Position numbers and translations under genes: made by a program. Shown here piece after piece: positions 35,280 through 45,640 of a DNA stretch of 64,000 bases. Source of the stretch: Albidovulum sp. bin36 (GTDB lineage: Bacteria; Pseudomonadota; Alphaproteobacteria; Rhodobacterales; Rhodobacteraceae); assembly GCA_002238565.1 (NCBI GenBank), contig MPMP01000007.1, positions 22,122 through 86,121 of the forward strand, in the 5' to 3' direction. The number at the start of each line of letters is the position of its first letter. Position 1 is the stretch's first letter. The notes beneath the pieces are model-generated. The model saw only the letters and a program-made list of their open reading frames with translations. It had not been told where the DNA came from and searched no databases.

Positions 35280-36782
35280 TCAACGCTCGCTTCGACGAAC
35301 TTCAAGCTTCCCGTCGTAGAATTCGATCTCCAATGCGGTTGCGCGCGATGCCGCCGCTTTCGATTTAACGATGTCATTCCGGGTTCTTACAACGCTGAAG
35401 CCACGCTTGAGAGTCTGCTTGTAGCCAAGAGAAATTCGCAGCCTATCGAGGCCGTCCACTTTAGTTCTGCTTGCGCGGACCTTGGCGGAATAGGAGCGGC
35501 TGGCACGTTCTCCCGTCGTCAGCAAACGCGCGGACTTTTCGCCGATCGACCGTTCGAGGAGCCGGACGGCAAGACGCGATGCGATCCCTTGAAAGCGGTA
35601 GCGGCTTCGCCTGCAAGAATCCGAATAGCAGGAATCCAAGCGGCTTCCGAGCCTATCCAAATTCCTCCGGGCTTCTTGCGTGCGATTCGACGGCCGCAAG
35701 CCGCCGTGAAGCCTGGCAACCGCCAGACGACGAACTTGTAGCTTCGCTTGAACTGCGCCGGAAAGTCGCGATGCCGCGAAATCCAGCCTCTGAGAATTCG
35801 CCGCAAGCAGCGAAGATGCCTTGGGCAGCAGCCTGGATAGGTCCGAAAGCCTTTGCCGTTTTCTTGCAATGCCTCTGCCAATAGTGGCCGCGACTCTTAA
35901 AGAGAGAGCATCCAGCCTCTGAACGAGATCGCGTTGAACCGGAACGGCAATTTCCGCGGCCGCCGTCGGCGTCGGGGCGCGAACATCGGCGACGAAGTCG
36001 ATCAAGGTCGTATCGGTTTCATGGCCAATCGCCGAAATTACCGGAATCGCGCTATCGAAAACCGCCCTTGCCACGATTTCTTCGTTAAAGCCCCAAAGAT
36101 CCTCCACGGAGCCACCGCCCCGAGCGACAATTAAAACGTCCGGCTTGGGAATGGCCTGCGCCGAGTTCAGGTCATTGAACCCGCGAATCGCCTCCGCGAC
36201 CTCTCTTGCGCAATTCTCGCCTTGAACGATCACCGGCCAGACCAGCACGCGCCGGGGAAACCGGTCGCGCAGCCGGTGCAGAATGTCTTGTATGACCGCG
36301 CCCGTCGGCGACGTTACGACCCCGATGATTTCGGGCAATTCAGGCAAGGGCTTTTTCCTGGACTCGTCGAAAAGACCTTCGCCGCGCAGCTTGGCCTTCA
36401 GCTCCTCTAGCAATTCGAGGAGCGCGCCCTTGCCGGCCGGCTCAATTTTATCCACGATCATCTGGTACCGGGAATTCCCCGAAAATGTCGTGAGCTTGCC
36501 GGTGGCCAGATATTCCATGCCCTCTTCAGGCAGTTTCGGCAGTCTCTGGGCGGTACTGCGCCAAATCACGGCATCGAGCGTATGGCCGTCCTGCTTGAAA
36601 GAGAAATAGACGTGTCCGGACCGAGGCTTCGAAACCCTCGAAACCTCGCCGCGGACTCTCAATCGCCCGAAATTGTCCTCGACAGTCGATTTGACCTTGA
36701 GTGAAATCTCCGCGACCGTGTATTCGGCAACGTTTTCGAAGCCTGTGCGAATCCCGGTCATTGGCACCGGCATGCCGCGCAA
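35280..36782 (-). CDS. xseA: Exodeoxyribonuclease VII large subunit
   Basis: The 500-residue nuclease subunit has an N-terminal OB fold (EYTVAEISLKVKSTVEDNFGRLRVRGEVSRVS), the catalytic-domain blocks GVVTSPTGAVIQDI, VARGGGSVEDLWGFNEE and SAIGHETDTTLIDFVAD with APTPTAAAE, a long coiled-coil region and the C-terminal LKRGFSVVR segment. With XseB it degrades single-stranded DNA. The frame opens with a TTG at 36782 (AAGGGG upstream); ATGs at 36773 or 36761 are alternatives. Confidence 0.93.
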   Translation of the reverse strand: MRGMPVPMTGIRTGFENVAEYTVAEISLKVKSTVEDNFGRLRVRGEVSRVSKPRSGHVYFSFKQDGHTLDAVIWRSTAQRLPKLPEEGMEYLATGKLTTFSGNSRYQMIVDKIEPAGKGALLELLEELKAKLRGEGLFDESRKKPLPELPEIIGVVTSPTGAVIQDILHRLRDRFPRRVLVWPVIVQGENCAREVAEAIRGFNDLNSAQAIPKPDVLIVARGGGSVEDLWGFNEEIVARAVFDSAIPVISAIGHETDTTLIDFVADVRAPTPTAAAEIAVPVQRDLVQRLDALSLRVAATIGRGIARKRQRLSDLSRLLPKASSLLAANSQRLDFAASRLSGAVQAKLQVRRLAVARLHGGLRPSNRTQEARRNLDRLGSRLDSCYSDSCRRSRYRFQGIASRLAVRLLERSIGEKSARLLTTGERASRSYSAKVRASRTKVDGLDRLRISLGYKQTLKRGFSVVRTRNDIVKSKAAASRATALEIEFYDGKLEVRRSER

Positions 36783-36808
36783 AAAGTCCCGCCCCTTCCC
36801 GACACTTG

Positions 36809-37162
<354 letters not shown>

Positions 37163-37319
37163 TCACTAATGTAAAACTCAATCGTTTGCCAGCGAAAATT
37201 TCGACCGGCCATGCCGTATTGCAATCCTTGCGACGCCGAATTACTTTTCCGCGATGGAGAGGGAATTTCCCAAAACAGGCTGGCCCCGCCCGCCTTCCTG
37301 CATCCCGGCGCAGCGACTC

Positions 37320-37652
37320 CAAGAGCCTCCGAACAATGCCCGCGTTGCGGTAGCCGGGCTTGTTCTCGTGAGGCAGCGCCCGGGCACGGCCAAGGGCGTC
37401 GTATTCGTCACTCTCGAGGACGAAACCGGCGTTGCCAATGTAATCGTCTGGGAAAGAGTTTTCCAAAAATTCCGCAAAGCCGTCATGGGAGGCAGGATGC
37501 TCCGCGTTTTCGGGCGCGTGCAGCGAGATGGCGCTGTAACGCATGTAATTGCGGACAAAATCGAAGACATTTCCTACCTGCTGGACCAACTCGCGGATTC
37601 AAGCGAACGGAAGTCGAACGCAGTCGGGCGCGGTTCAGATCCCGCGAATTAA
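37320..37652 (+). pseudogene. dnaE2: C-terminal remnant of error-prone DNA polymerase DnaE2 (ImuC)
   Basis: The frame reads NNARVAVAGLVLVRQRPGTA, then KGVVFVTLEDETGVANVIVW, and later ISYLLDQL: the OB-fold C-terminus of DnaE2, the polymerase of the ImuA-ImuB-DnaE2 mutasome. The polymerase proper (about 900 residues) is gone, and upstream sequence has no frame leading into it. No imuA or imuB is nearby. The family match is clear; the gene cannot be functional. Confidence 0.8.
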
Positions 37653-38102
37653 ATCGAACGCGTCCGGCTTCGATCATGACGGCAAGAGATTCATCATCGC
37701 GTGGAACTGCTTGGACTTCGAGAGATCAGAGGCAACTTCCCGGATTTCGCGGCTGAACCGAGGATCCTGCGTAGTGATTTCCGGGTTGCGGATAGAGCTT
37801 TTCGCATTCCGTTTACGCCGTGAACTTTCCTGAATTCTATTCTGCGCAAGCGAATATATTGCTCGTCGAGTCGAATATTCCCTGAGAAATCGCCGAATCA
37901 AGTTCTAATGTGAATTTACCGCGGAAATTCCGGCCGGCCGTTCGCACGGCTGGGCCGAGACCGAAGCGGACGCGTAGAATTCATCCGCTTGATTTTCCGG
38001 ATCACGCGATCCGCATTCTCGAAAAATGGCTTGCAGCGAGAATAAATGCAGAAAAATTGAGCGGGAATCCGTTGGACACCCGCTCCATTGGTTTTTTGGA
38101 GA
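37653..38102. other. Gene-free stretch between the DnaE2 remnant and the Do protease
   Basis: 450 bases with no supportable gene; it may contain further polymerase-locus debris, but nothing is recognisable. Confidence 0.4.
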
Positions 38103-39587
38103 CTAATCGTCGATTGGAAGCGCGGCGAAAAACTGAGAATCAGGTCGATGGAACAGAATCATAACCGACTTGCGACCGGCTTCGGTTGCCATCGCTATGC
38201 GCTCTTCCAAGTCCTCAACCGAATTGATGGGGCTATCGGTGGCCTGAAAAACTACGTCGCCTTCACGGATTCCTTTTTCGAACGCTGCCGAACCCGGCGC
38301 GATTTTCTGCACGATCAACCCTTGTTGATCGGTGCCGTAGCCGAATTCTTCTCGATCAGCTTCGCTAATCATACCGAGTTCCATGCCAAGCAACTCTTTT
38401 GGCTCCTTGGGCATTTCAACTCTGGCGGGGACGATGGATGCTTCGGCATCTTCGCGACGGCCCAAGGTAACGTCCAGATTAATCAAGTCACCGTCCCTAA
38501 TGACCGCGACCTGGACGACTTCGCCGACCGGAGAATCGGCAACGCGACGCACAAGGTCTCTGGTATCCATTACGTCCTGACCCGCTAGCGAAACAATTAT
38601 GTCGCCGACTTTAATACCGGCTTCCTTCGCCGGCCCGTCCGGCAGACTGGCCACCAATGTTCCGTTGGTGCTGGCAAGGTTCAAGGCTTCCGCCATATCC
38701 GGCGTGACATCCTGAATTCGCACGCCTAGCCAGCCGCGCTTGGTGGTACCGTATTCAATCAACTGGTCAACGACGCCCGAAACGACGTTGGACGCCATGG
38801 CGAAGCCGATTCCAATCGAACCGCCGCTCCTCGTCATGATCGCTGTATTCACGCCAATGACCTCGCCGTCCATGTTGAATAACGGCCCCCCGGAATTACC
38901 CTGATTGATTGCGGCATCCGTCTGAATGAAGTCGTCGTACGCGCCCGCCAACTCGCGATTGCGCGCTGAAATAATTCCCGCTGACACCGAAAACCCGTGC
39001 CCGAACGGATTTCCGATCGCGAGCACGTTGTCGCCGACCCTTGCCTTGTCGCTGTTCCCGAAAACAACCGGCGTCAATTTCGGCGCCTGTTCGATCTTGA
39101 TCACCGCGATGTCCGTCTTGGGATCGGCGCCCACCAGAATCGCCTCGCGGACTTCGCCCGAAATCAGCTCGACCGAAATTGATGCTGAATTCTGGATGAC
39201 ATGGTTGTTGGTTACGATGTAGCCGTCGTCCGAGATTATGAAACCGGATCCAATTGATGAAGGCCGCGAAAACTTTTCCTGATTGAACGGCAAATTCTTG
39301 AATTTTTCCAAGAATTCCTCGGGTATTTCCAATTCTTGATCCGGATCAAGATTCTGAAAAAACTCGAAACCCTCGTTGCTGCTTTTCGTCATTTTCGGCG
39401 TAGTTAGAATATTTACCACGGAAATGCTAAGCTTTTCCGAGAGATCCGCCAGTCCGTCGTGCGCAAGTACATCGCGCGCCGTCAGCGATTGGGACAGAAG
39501 AAACGCCGCGGCGAAAGTAGCAAGAGATGCCGACTTTACCGACGTCATTCGAATTCCGCTGGAGTTTACTTCAAGAAATTTAGACAT
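38103..39587 (-). CDS. degP: Do/DegP-type periplasmic serine protease
   Basis: The 494-residue protein has an export signal (residues ~1-42, ending VLAHD), a trypsin-like domain with His129 (TNNHV), Asp159 (KTDIAVI) and Ser232 (GNSGGPLFN), and two PDZ domains (about 275-360 and 395-490). The LoopA region (60-110) is rich in acidic residues. It degrades or refolds damaged periplasmic proteins. AAGGAG precedes the ATG at 39587 and supports that start. No two-component or other partner gene is adjacent. Confidence 0.93.
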   Translation of the reverse strand: MSKFLEVNSSGIRMTSVKSASLATFAAAFLLSQSLTARDVLAHDGLADLSEKLSISVVNILTTPKMTKSSNEGFEFFQNLDPDQELEIPEEFLEKFKNLPFNQEKFSRPSSIGSGFIISDDGYIVTNNHVIQNSASISVELISGEVREAILVGADPKTDIAVIKIEQAPKLTPVVFGNSDKARVGDNVLAIGNPFGHGFSVSAGIISARNRELAGAYDDFIQTDAAINQGNSGGPLFNMDGEVIGVNTAIMTRSGGSIGIGFAMASNVVSGVVDQLIEYGTTKRGWLGVRIQDVTPDMAEALNLASTNGTLVASLPDGPAKEAGIKVGDIIVSLAGQDVMDTRDLVRRVADSPVGEVVQVAVIRDGDLINLDVTLGRREDAEASIVPARVEMPKEPKELLGMELGMISEADREEFGYGTDQQGLIVQKIAPGSAAFEKGIREGDVVFQATDSPINSVEDLEERIAMATEAGRKSVMILFHRPDSQFFAALPIDD

Positions 39588-39870
39588 GGATTTCTCCTTT
39601 ATTTCGACGCTATCGCGACTGCCTGCATAGAGAATAAATCGGTATTACGAGGCAAAATTACAAATGAAATTATCGTGAATTTAACCGCCGGCGCGCCGAA
39701 GAAACCATGCGATTCCACCGGCGAAGGCGCAGCGATCACCGGAAATTCATTAGCAGGAGTTCATAGCCCTATTCAATGATCGGAGAGCGAATTTCCGCAC
39801 GCAAAAAAGAATTGCGCCGCCGCAGGCGATTCTTTAGCCGATCATCGGCTTCGCCAGCAACATCTTTGCT

Positions 39871-39946
39871 TGGTGCCCCCAGAGAGACTCGAACTCCCGA
39901 CCCCCTGATTACAAATCAGATGCTCTACCGGCTGAGCTATAGGGGC
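39871..39946 (-). tRNA. tRNA-Thr (anticodon UGU)
   Basis: The minus strand folds into a full cloverleaf of 76 bases: acceptor GCCCCTA pairing with TGGGGGC, D-arm with AGCTCAGCCGGTAGAGCA, anticodon stem TCTGA/TCAGG around loop TTTGTAA (anticodon TGT), T-arm GGGAGTTCGAGTCTCTC, discriminator A and an encoded CCA. No intact integrase or duplicated 3' end was found beside it. Confidence 0.95.
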
Positions 39947-40624
39947 ATGCCGCTTATGTGGTCAAATTCCCGGCGACTCGCAACCCTGATCCGAGCGTAT
40001 TTTTCATGGTGTGGTTATCTTGCAAACTGTCGAGATTTGCTTGCGCGCAAGCTTTATTCCGCGGCATCGTATTTGGACTCCAGCACTGCAGTTCCCAGCC
40101 CCAGCTGGCAATTTTCCAGTATCCGATCCTGCAACCTTTTGAAATGCGAGCATTATTATCAAAGTGGAATCCGCTCTTTACCAGCGTTTCCGGAGTTTTT
40201 TTTGATTCTGGTCGGCGGATACAGGCGTTTAGAACGCGCCTCTAGCGACGGCGCCGACCCGGTAGGCTTATTCCAACGACCATCTTTGTTTCCGCTTGGC
40301 GGCGGCGCTCGCGCCAGTCCGACGGCGGCACGGGAATCGAGCGCAGGACTCGGCATGAGCAATCCGTTCGATATTGCCGCCGATGCGCGCGGACTTGGCA
40401 ATACGGCGGCTTCCGGCGGGGTCGTCGCGCCTGAAACGGATTCAGGAACAACGGAGATGCGGAGTCAACGACTTTGCGAATTGTTATTCCCCGCGATCGA
40501 GATTTCGCGAACCTCCGGCTTATATTCTCGATTTTTACGGCTTGGAGGCCAGCATACGGCGCCGGGGATCTTGGATTTCCTTGGCGACAGGCGCCGGCAA
40601 CGATCGGAAAAACGCCAAAATTGG
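39947..40624. other. Gene-free stretch between tRNA-Thr and the iron permease
   Basis: About 680 bases. A long plus-strand open frame passes through the antisense of the tRNA and is low-complexity, so I do not count it. A minus-strand segment reading RLQDRILENCQLGLGTAVLE near 40080-40140 looks protein-like but stands between stops; it may be a small gene remnant. Confidence 0.4.
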
Positions 40625-42322
40625 CTAGATCGTCGCTTCATAACGCTTCTCTGGATCCTGTGAACTTTGCGATTTCGAAATGGAACCCTTCTGCCTGTCA
40701 ATTCTAATTATCAGGGCTACGCCCAAGCAGCCGACAAGCGCGACCAGTATGGCTGGCGGAGCCGCCTCGCCGATATTCTCCAGTGAAGCCTGTTCATAGA
40801 CGCGAGTTGCCAAAGTATCGAAATTAAACGGTCTAAGCAGCAATGTAGCGGGAAGCTCCTTTACGCAATCGACGAATACAAGCGCTAGCGCGGTAAAAAG
40901 CGATCCCTTCATCATCGGCACGTAGATTGCGCGAAGCGTGCCCGTTGCGGACCTTCCGAGCGAGCGGGCCGCCGCGGGAAGCGAAGGGCCGACGCGTCCC
41001 ATGGCGGCATCAACCGAATTTTGCGCGATGGCGAAAAATCTAACGAAGTAAGCTATGATTATGGCTAGCCCGGAACCCGTAATCAAAAGCCCGGGATCGA
41101 ATCCGAATGCCTCGAGAATGGCATCCGCCACAAAATGGTCGAAGGCGGCAACCGGTATCATGACGCCCATCGCCAATACGACGCCCGGGACGGCGTAGCC
41201 GAGCATCGTAGCGGGCATTATGCCTGCTATCGGCCGATAGTTGGCGATCCTAATGCCGTAAACCATAACGGTCGCCGCTGTCACTGTCGCAGCGGCGGCG
41301 ATGGATCCGGTGAAGATCGTATTTGCCAATGCGCGAACCAATCCGGGATCGAACCAATGCTCCGGCTTGCGCAGGGCATGCCAAAGCATTACGCCGCCTG
41401 GAAGGCAAAATCCCGCAGCGAACGGAAAGATGCAGAATGTGCAGGCGATCCAGGCCGACCGGCCCTTCAATTCGACCGGGCGGATCGGAATCGTGCATCG
41501 AACAGAATTGAATACTTCTATTTTTCGGCGACTGAATTTTTCCAGCGCGACCAGTACGAACATGATGAGCAGCACCAGCGTCGCCAATTGGGCCGCGCCG
41601 CCGATATTGTACGCGTCCAGCCATTCTGAAAATATGCCAGTGGTCAAGGTCTGAACGGCGAAGTACTCAACCACGCCGAAATCGCTCACGGTTTCCATCA
41701 TCACGATTGCCGATGCCGCGACGGCCGCCGGGCGAATAAGCGGCCAGCCGACAAGAAAGAATCTCGCGTACGGCCCCTTGCCGAGAGCTCTAGATACCTC
41801 GAACATCGCGCCGGATTGCTCTTTCAGGGCTGCGCGGGCAATCAAATAGACGTAAGGATACAGCGCAGCGGTCAATGCAAATACCGCTCCGCCTCGCGAA
41901 CGGATTTCTGGAAAGAAATACTCGTCCGCCAGATTCCAGCCGAAGATCGAGCGAAGGCCCGTTTGAATCGGACCGGCATATTCCAGAAAGTCCACGAGAG
42001 CGTAGGCGCCGACATAGGCGGGAATCGCCAGCGGCAAGAACAGGGCCCATTCGAGGAATTTTCGCAACGGAAAGCGGTACATGGCAATCAGCCAGGCGGT
42101 CGAAGTGCCGATCACGGTCGAAAAGAAGGCGACGCCGATCATCAGAATGAGCGTGTTCTGAACATATCGAGGCAGAACTGTCGAAAGAAGATGCCGCCAT
42201 ATTCCTTCGCTCGGACTGGCGGCCAAATAGAGAACGGTGGCGATCGGCAGCAGAACCAGCATTGCGACGGCAAGAGGAACGAAGAGCCGGCTCGACGCGA
42301 GCGCCGTCCTACGAGCTGCCAT
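40625..42322 (-). CDS. Iron(III)-type ABC transporter permease (FbpB/ThiP-like)
   Basis: The 565-residue inner-membrane protein has about twelve membrane segments in two permease halves. ATPase-docking loops are readable as FEVSRALGKGPYARFFLVGWPLIRPA in the first half and AARSLGRSATGTLRAIYVPMMKGS in the second. This is the layout of FbpB/AfuB ferric-iron permeases (thiamine ThiP is similar). I chose the ATG at 42322 with AGAGGAATA upstream; the open frame continues 42 codons further without membrane character. The binding protein and ATPase are not adjacent. Confidence 0.9.
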   Translation of the reverse strand: MAARRTALASSRLFVPLAVAMLVLLPIATVLYLAASPSEGIWRHLLSTVLPRYVQNTLILMIGVAFFSTVIGTSTAWLIAMYRFPLRKFLEWALFLPLAIPAYVGAYALVDFLEYAGPIQTGLRSIFGWNLADEYFFPEIRSRGGAVFALTAALYPYVYLIARAALKEQSGAMFEVSRALGKGPYARFFLVGWPLIRPAAVAASAIVMMETVSDFGVVEYFAVQTLTTGIFSEWLDAYNIGGAAQLATLVLLIMFVLVALEKFSRRKIEVFNSVRCTIPIRPVELKGRSAWIACTFCIFPFAAGFCLPGGVMLWHALRKPEHWFDPGLVRALANTIFTGSIAAAATVTAATVMVYGIRIANYRPIAGIMPATMLGYAVPGVVLAMGVMIPVAAFDHFVADAILEAFGFDPGLLITGSGLAIIIAYFVRFFAIAQNSVDAAMGRVGPSLPAAARSLGRSATGTLRAIYVPMMKGSLFTALALVFVDCVKELPATLLLRPFNFDTLATRVYEQASLENIGEAAPPAILVALVGCLGVALIIRIDRQKGSISKSQSSQDPEKRYEATI

Positions 42323-42499
42323 TATTCCTCTGCGGACAGTCTTGCGCGAATATTTTTCTCCATCCGAGGCTTCAAAAATTTTTCGAAACTTATCGTGTGT
42401 CATCCGCGTTCGCATCCGCAACTGGAGAACGGACCGCAAAGGGCGCAATTGCGCATTGCGGCACCATGGTCTAGGAAATTGCGGAGCAGAGGATATTCC

Positions 42500-42715
42500 A
42501 TGCAGCTAATGTTTTATTTCGGGCTGGCTTTGGCATGCATCGGCTTGGCAGGCGTCATTGCGGCGATTGTTTTCGCAAATTCAATTCGCCGGCGCAATCC
42601 TAAAGGCGACGAAGCGAAATCCGCGCTGGCGAAACTGATTTATTTAAACCATGCCTCGCTTTTCGTGGCCGCGATCGGCCTTTGCGCCATGGTCGCCGCC
42701 GTTATATTGGGGTAG
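42500..42715 (+). CDS. Small membrane protein of unknown function
   Basis: The 71-residue protein has two hydrophobic helices (residues ~3-27 and ~50-70) separated by a polar segment NSIRRRNPKGDEAKSALAKL. AGAGGA stands before the ATG at 42500. It is divergent from the iron permease. I do not recognise a named family, although similar two-helix proteins are common in alphaproteobacteria. Confidence 0.7.
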   Translation: MQLMFYFGLALACIGLAGVIAAIVFANSIRRRNPKGDEAKSALAKLIYLNHASLFVAAIGLCAMVAAVILG

Positions 42716-42769
42716 CATTCCGTGCTACGGCCCTCCTTTTGCGAAACAAGCTTTGCTGCCGTTGAGGTT

Positions 42770-43531
42770 CTAGTCGGCCGCGGCATTCGCAACCATGCGC
42801 AGGCAAGCTTCCGAAATAAGCTTCAGGCACCGGTCGCTTGAAAACCGGTGGCCTTCGCGATGAACGAGTATCAATTCGGAATCAGGCGAATCTGCATGCT
42901 CAAGTAGCCGCAGAGCGATCCTAAAATCGACATCTGGATCTTCGGTGCCCTGCAGTAGAATCAGAGGGCACGCGAGAGTTAAAGGCGATTCCAGGACCAG
43001 GTTTCGGTTGCCGTCCTCGATAAGCCGCTTGGTAATCGTGGTTGGCTCGTCGTCGTACTCCGAAGGCAATTCGACCCTGCCATTCAATTTGAATTGCCGC
43101 GCCTGATCCGGCGACAGCGCGGCCGCTATGAAATCCTTCGTGAAATCCGGCGCGGCGGCGATTCCTACGACGCCGGCGGTTTTTTCGGGAAAACTCTTCG
43201 AGAGCAATAGAGCGATCCATCCGCCCATGGACGAACCTACAAGGATTTGCGGCCCCTCGGTCAATTCATTGACGGCCGCCGCCGCATCCTCGGCCCAGTC
43301 CCCGATGCAGCCGTCCTCGAACCGCCCGCTCGATCGCCCGTGTCCCGAATAGTCGAAGCGCAAGTATCCCAAGCCATTCTCCCGGCAGAATTCGGCTAGA
43401 AAAACCGCTTTCGTTCCCTCCATGTCGGAGCGTAGCCCCGGCAGGAATACAATGCCCGGCCGCCCGGCGCCTTCCTGCCGACGATACGCGATGCGCCGAC
43501 CGCTTTCCGTCGCGATGAAATCGTAGTCCAA
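42770..43531 (-). CDS. Alpha/beta hydrolase (ABHD10/acyl-hydrolase-like)
   Basis: The 253-residue protein has the nucleophile elbow GSSMGG (Ser~101), an oxyanion region FLPGLRSDMEGTKA, DYSGHGRSSG, an Asp in LQGTEDPDV and the catalytic His in REGHRFSS. The family contains thioesterases and small-ester hydrolases. The start is a TTG at 43531 just before MDYDFI. It converges with the small membrane protein gene and has no operon partner. Confidence 0.87.
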   Translation of the reverse strand: MDYDFIATESGRRIAYRRQEGAGRPGIVFLPGLRSDMEGTKAVFLAEFCRENGLGYLRFDYSGHGRSSGRFEDGCIGDWAEDAAAAVNELTEGPQILVGSSMGGWIALLLSKSFPEKTAGVVGIAAAPDFTKDFIAAALSPDQARQFKLNGRVELPSEYDDEPTTITKRLIEDGNRNLVLESPLTLACPLILLQGTEDPDVDFRIALRLLEHADSPDSELILVHREGHRFSSDRCLKLISEACLRMVANAAAD

Positions 43532-44081
43532 TTTTTGCCAATCCCTGCACTTGAAACCTCCGCGCAGTATATGGAAAAACGACCGCGAACGAAAGCAATA
43601 GCCGGAACCCCGGCGCCGGGGGAAAATTACTTGCTCCGCATTGCCGCGTCCGGAATATTATCGCCGCCGCCGGGGCGCCGGCGAAACAGCTCGCGGGAAC
43701 GTTCGCGAATCGGAACGGCCGGGCCGGAAGCCAGTCGCGATCCTTCCTCCAGCGCCCTGGTTCGGAGCAGAGGCGCCGCATGCTCGATTTTTCCTAAGGC
43801 GGCGTCGATTCCTCGCAGCGAAACAGCCTTTGCGACGGCCGGACTCCGGATTCCGCGATCGAAATCGTCCTTTTCCGCAGCCGATCATGTCTATTCGGAG
43901 CGCGATCGCCCGAAATATTTTCCGCCGAAGTCGAAGCCGGCGGCAGATACGGCGTTGCATTTGGCTGCCTGTCTGCTATCAACCGAGTCATTGCAACGGG
44001 AGGGCATGCTCCCGTGAAAGTGAACATACGCAACGATGACTTCAATGCCGCTCGCGACAAGCGCACGCAACCGCCAATACT
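43532..44081. other. Gene-free stretch upstream of the FAH-family gene
   Basis: 550 bases. A minus-strand frame ending at about 43608 (RERSRELFRRRPGGGDN then a stop) resembles a protein C-terminus but has no intact upstream part. The last ~100 bases may hold the promoter of the FAH-family gene. Confidence 0.4.
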
Positions 44082-45242
44082 ATGCCTGACTTGAAAGGTC
44101 CGTCCGCGCCGGACGACGGCGTTTTTCTAGCGCGATGCTATCGCCCCGGCATCGGTCCCTGCGTAGCGACGGTCCGCGACGGCGAACTGCTGGACGTTAC
44201 GTCGCGCCTCGCTCCCACCGCGAGAGATATTTGCGAATTCGACGATCCCGCCGATTATCTTGGAAGCGCTAAGGGCGAACCAATCGGCGCCGCCGACTTG
44301 ATCGCGCGCAACGCCAATGAAGGGCTTCGGAACGAAACCGAGCCGTGGATGCTGGCTCCGTGCGACTTTCAGGTCATCAAGGCCTGCGGCGTTACCTTCG
44401 CCGGATCCATGATAGAAAGGGTAATCGAGGAAAGGGCCGACGGCGACCCCGACCGCGCCGAGGAGATTCGAAATCGAATCGGCCAGAGGATCGGAACGCG
44501 GCTTCTCGACATTGAGCCGGGATCGGAACGGGCGGCTGCCGCCAAGGAGGCGCTGATCGAAGAAGGCCTTTGGTCGCAATACCTGGAAGTGGGCATCGGG
44601 CCCGATGCCGAAATTTTCACGAAGTCGCCGGTTCTGTCCGCCGTGGGAACCGGGTCGCGAATCGGCATTCATCCGAAGTCCATCTGGAGCAATCCCGAAC
44701 CTGAACTGGTGCTTGCATGCAATTCCAAAGGAAGCATCGTCGGCGCTGCGCTTGGAAACGACGTGAATCTTAGGGATTTCGAGGGCCGCTCGGCTCTGCT
44801 TCTCGGAAAATCCAAGGATAACAACGCTTCATGCTCCATTGGCCCGTACATAAGGCTATTCGACGAAAAATTCCGCCTCGAAGACATAGCGAACGCGACG
44901 ATTGACCTTCTAATCGAGGGCGAGGACGGCTTCGTGCTAGAAGCAGAGAGCGACATGGCGACTATCAGCCGGCCGCTCACCGATCTGGCTTCGCAGACCC
45001 TTGACGAAAATCACGCCTATCCTGACGGATTCCTGCTGTTCTGCGGCACTCCATTCGCTCCCACCAAGGACCGAGATACGCGAGGAGGCGGCTTTACGCA
45101 CCATTTGCGCGATATCGTCACCATCAAGTCTTCCGGTTTCGGCGCCCTAAGCAACGAGGTCGCGCATTGCGCGGACTGCGAACGCTGGAGCGCGTCGGCA
45201 TCGCATCTGATGCGCAATCTCGCAGCTCGCGAATTGCTCTGA
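44082..45242 (+). CDS. Fumarylacetoacetate hydrolase (FAH) family protein
   Basis: The 386-residue protein has the FAH C-terminal domain: NPEPELVLACNSKG with two metal-binding glutamates, GNDVNLRDFEGRSALLLGKSKDNNASCSIGP, and LFCGTPFAP near residue 325. The ~385-residue form with this LGKSKDNNASCSIGP block resembles sugar-acid enzymes of the FAH family (2-keto-3-deoxy-sugar-acid dehydratase/AraD1-like) more than tyrosine-pathway FAH. It would act on a 2-keto-3-deoxy acid (inference). It has no catabolic neighbours here. Confidence 0.85.
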   Translation: MPDLKGPSAPDDGVFLARCYRPGIGPCVATVRDGELLDVTSRLAPTARDICEFDDPADYLGSAKGEPIGAADLIARNANEGLRNETEPWMLAPCDFQVIKACGVTFAGSMIERVIEERADGDPDRAEEIRNRIGQRIGTRLLDIEPGSERAAAAKEALIEEGLWSQYLEVGIGPDAEIFTKSPVLSAVGTGSRIGIHPKSIWSNPEPELVLACNSKGSIVGAALGNDVNLRDFEGRSALLLGKSKDNNASCSIGPYIRLFDEKFRLEDIANATIDLLIEGEDGFVLEAESDMATISRPLTDLASQTLDENHAYPDGFLLFCGTPFAPTKDRDTRGGGFTHHLRDIVTIKSSGFGALSNEVAHCADCERWSASASHLMRNLAARELL

Positions 45243-45640
45243 ATTAGTCGCTCGCTCCGCGCGCCGGCGACGGCGAATTCCGGGCGGCTAGAGGCTTTCC
45301 CCCGGAATTTTTGATCATGCGGTCGCTTGCCGCCGAAAAAAGCCCGGGAATTGCTTGTTCGGCTTGCAGCGACGAATCTCCATCGCGAGCTCCGCTCCCG
45401 CAATCGTCGCACCCCTCCCTCCGCGAGGATACGGCGTCCTTAACGGACGCCTCTATGCCCGGTGCCGAATCAGCGACTTGATGTTCGCGAGGCAATTCGC
45501 GGGCGAGTTCGGATCACTGCCTAAGAGTTTTTCGCGTCCGCATTGCCGACGCCCGCCCTTCCCGGCCGCCTTGCAAGTTTTCGCTCTTGCGAGTTCCCGG
45601 CGAAACTCGCCGAATGGCCGCGAATGCCGCTAGTCGGACG
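45243..45640. other. Convergent intergenic region
   Basis: About 400 bases between the ends of the FAH-family gene and the thiamine pyrophosphokinase gene. No gene or strong hairpin terminator is visible. Confidence 0.4.

Noticed and set aside
39871..39946. tRNA-Thr as an integration site of a genomic island
   Set aside because: No integrase and no repeat of the tRNA 3' end were found within the window.
39776..40663. A 295-codon plus-strand frame downstream of the Do protease
   Set aside because: It reads through the antisense of tRNA-Thr and shows no family character.
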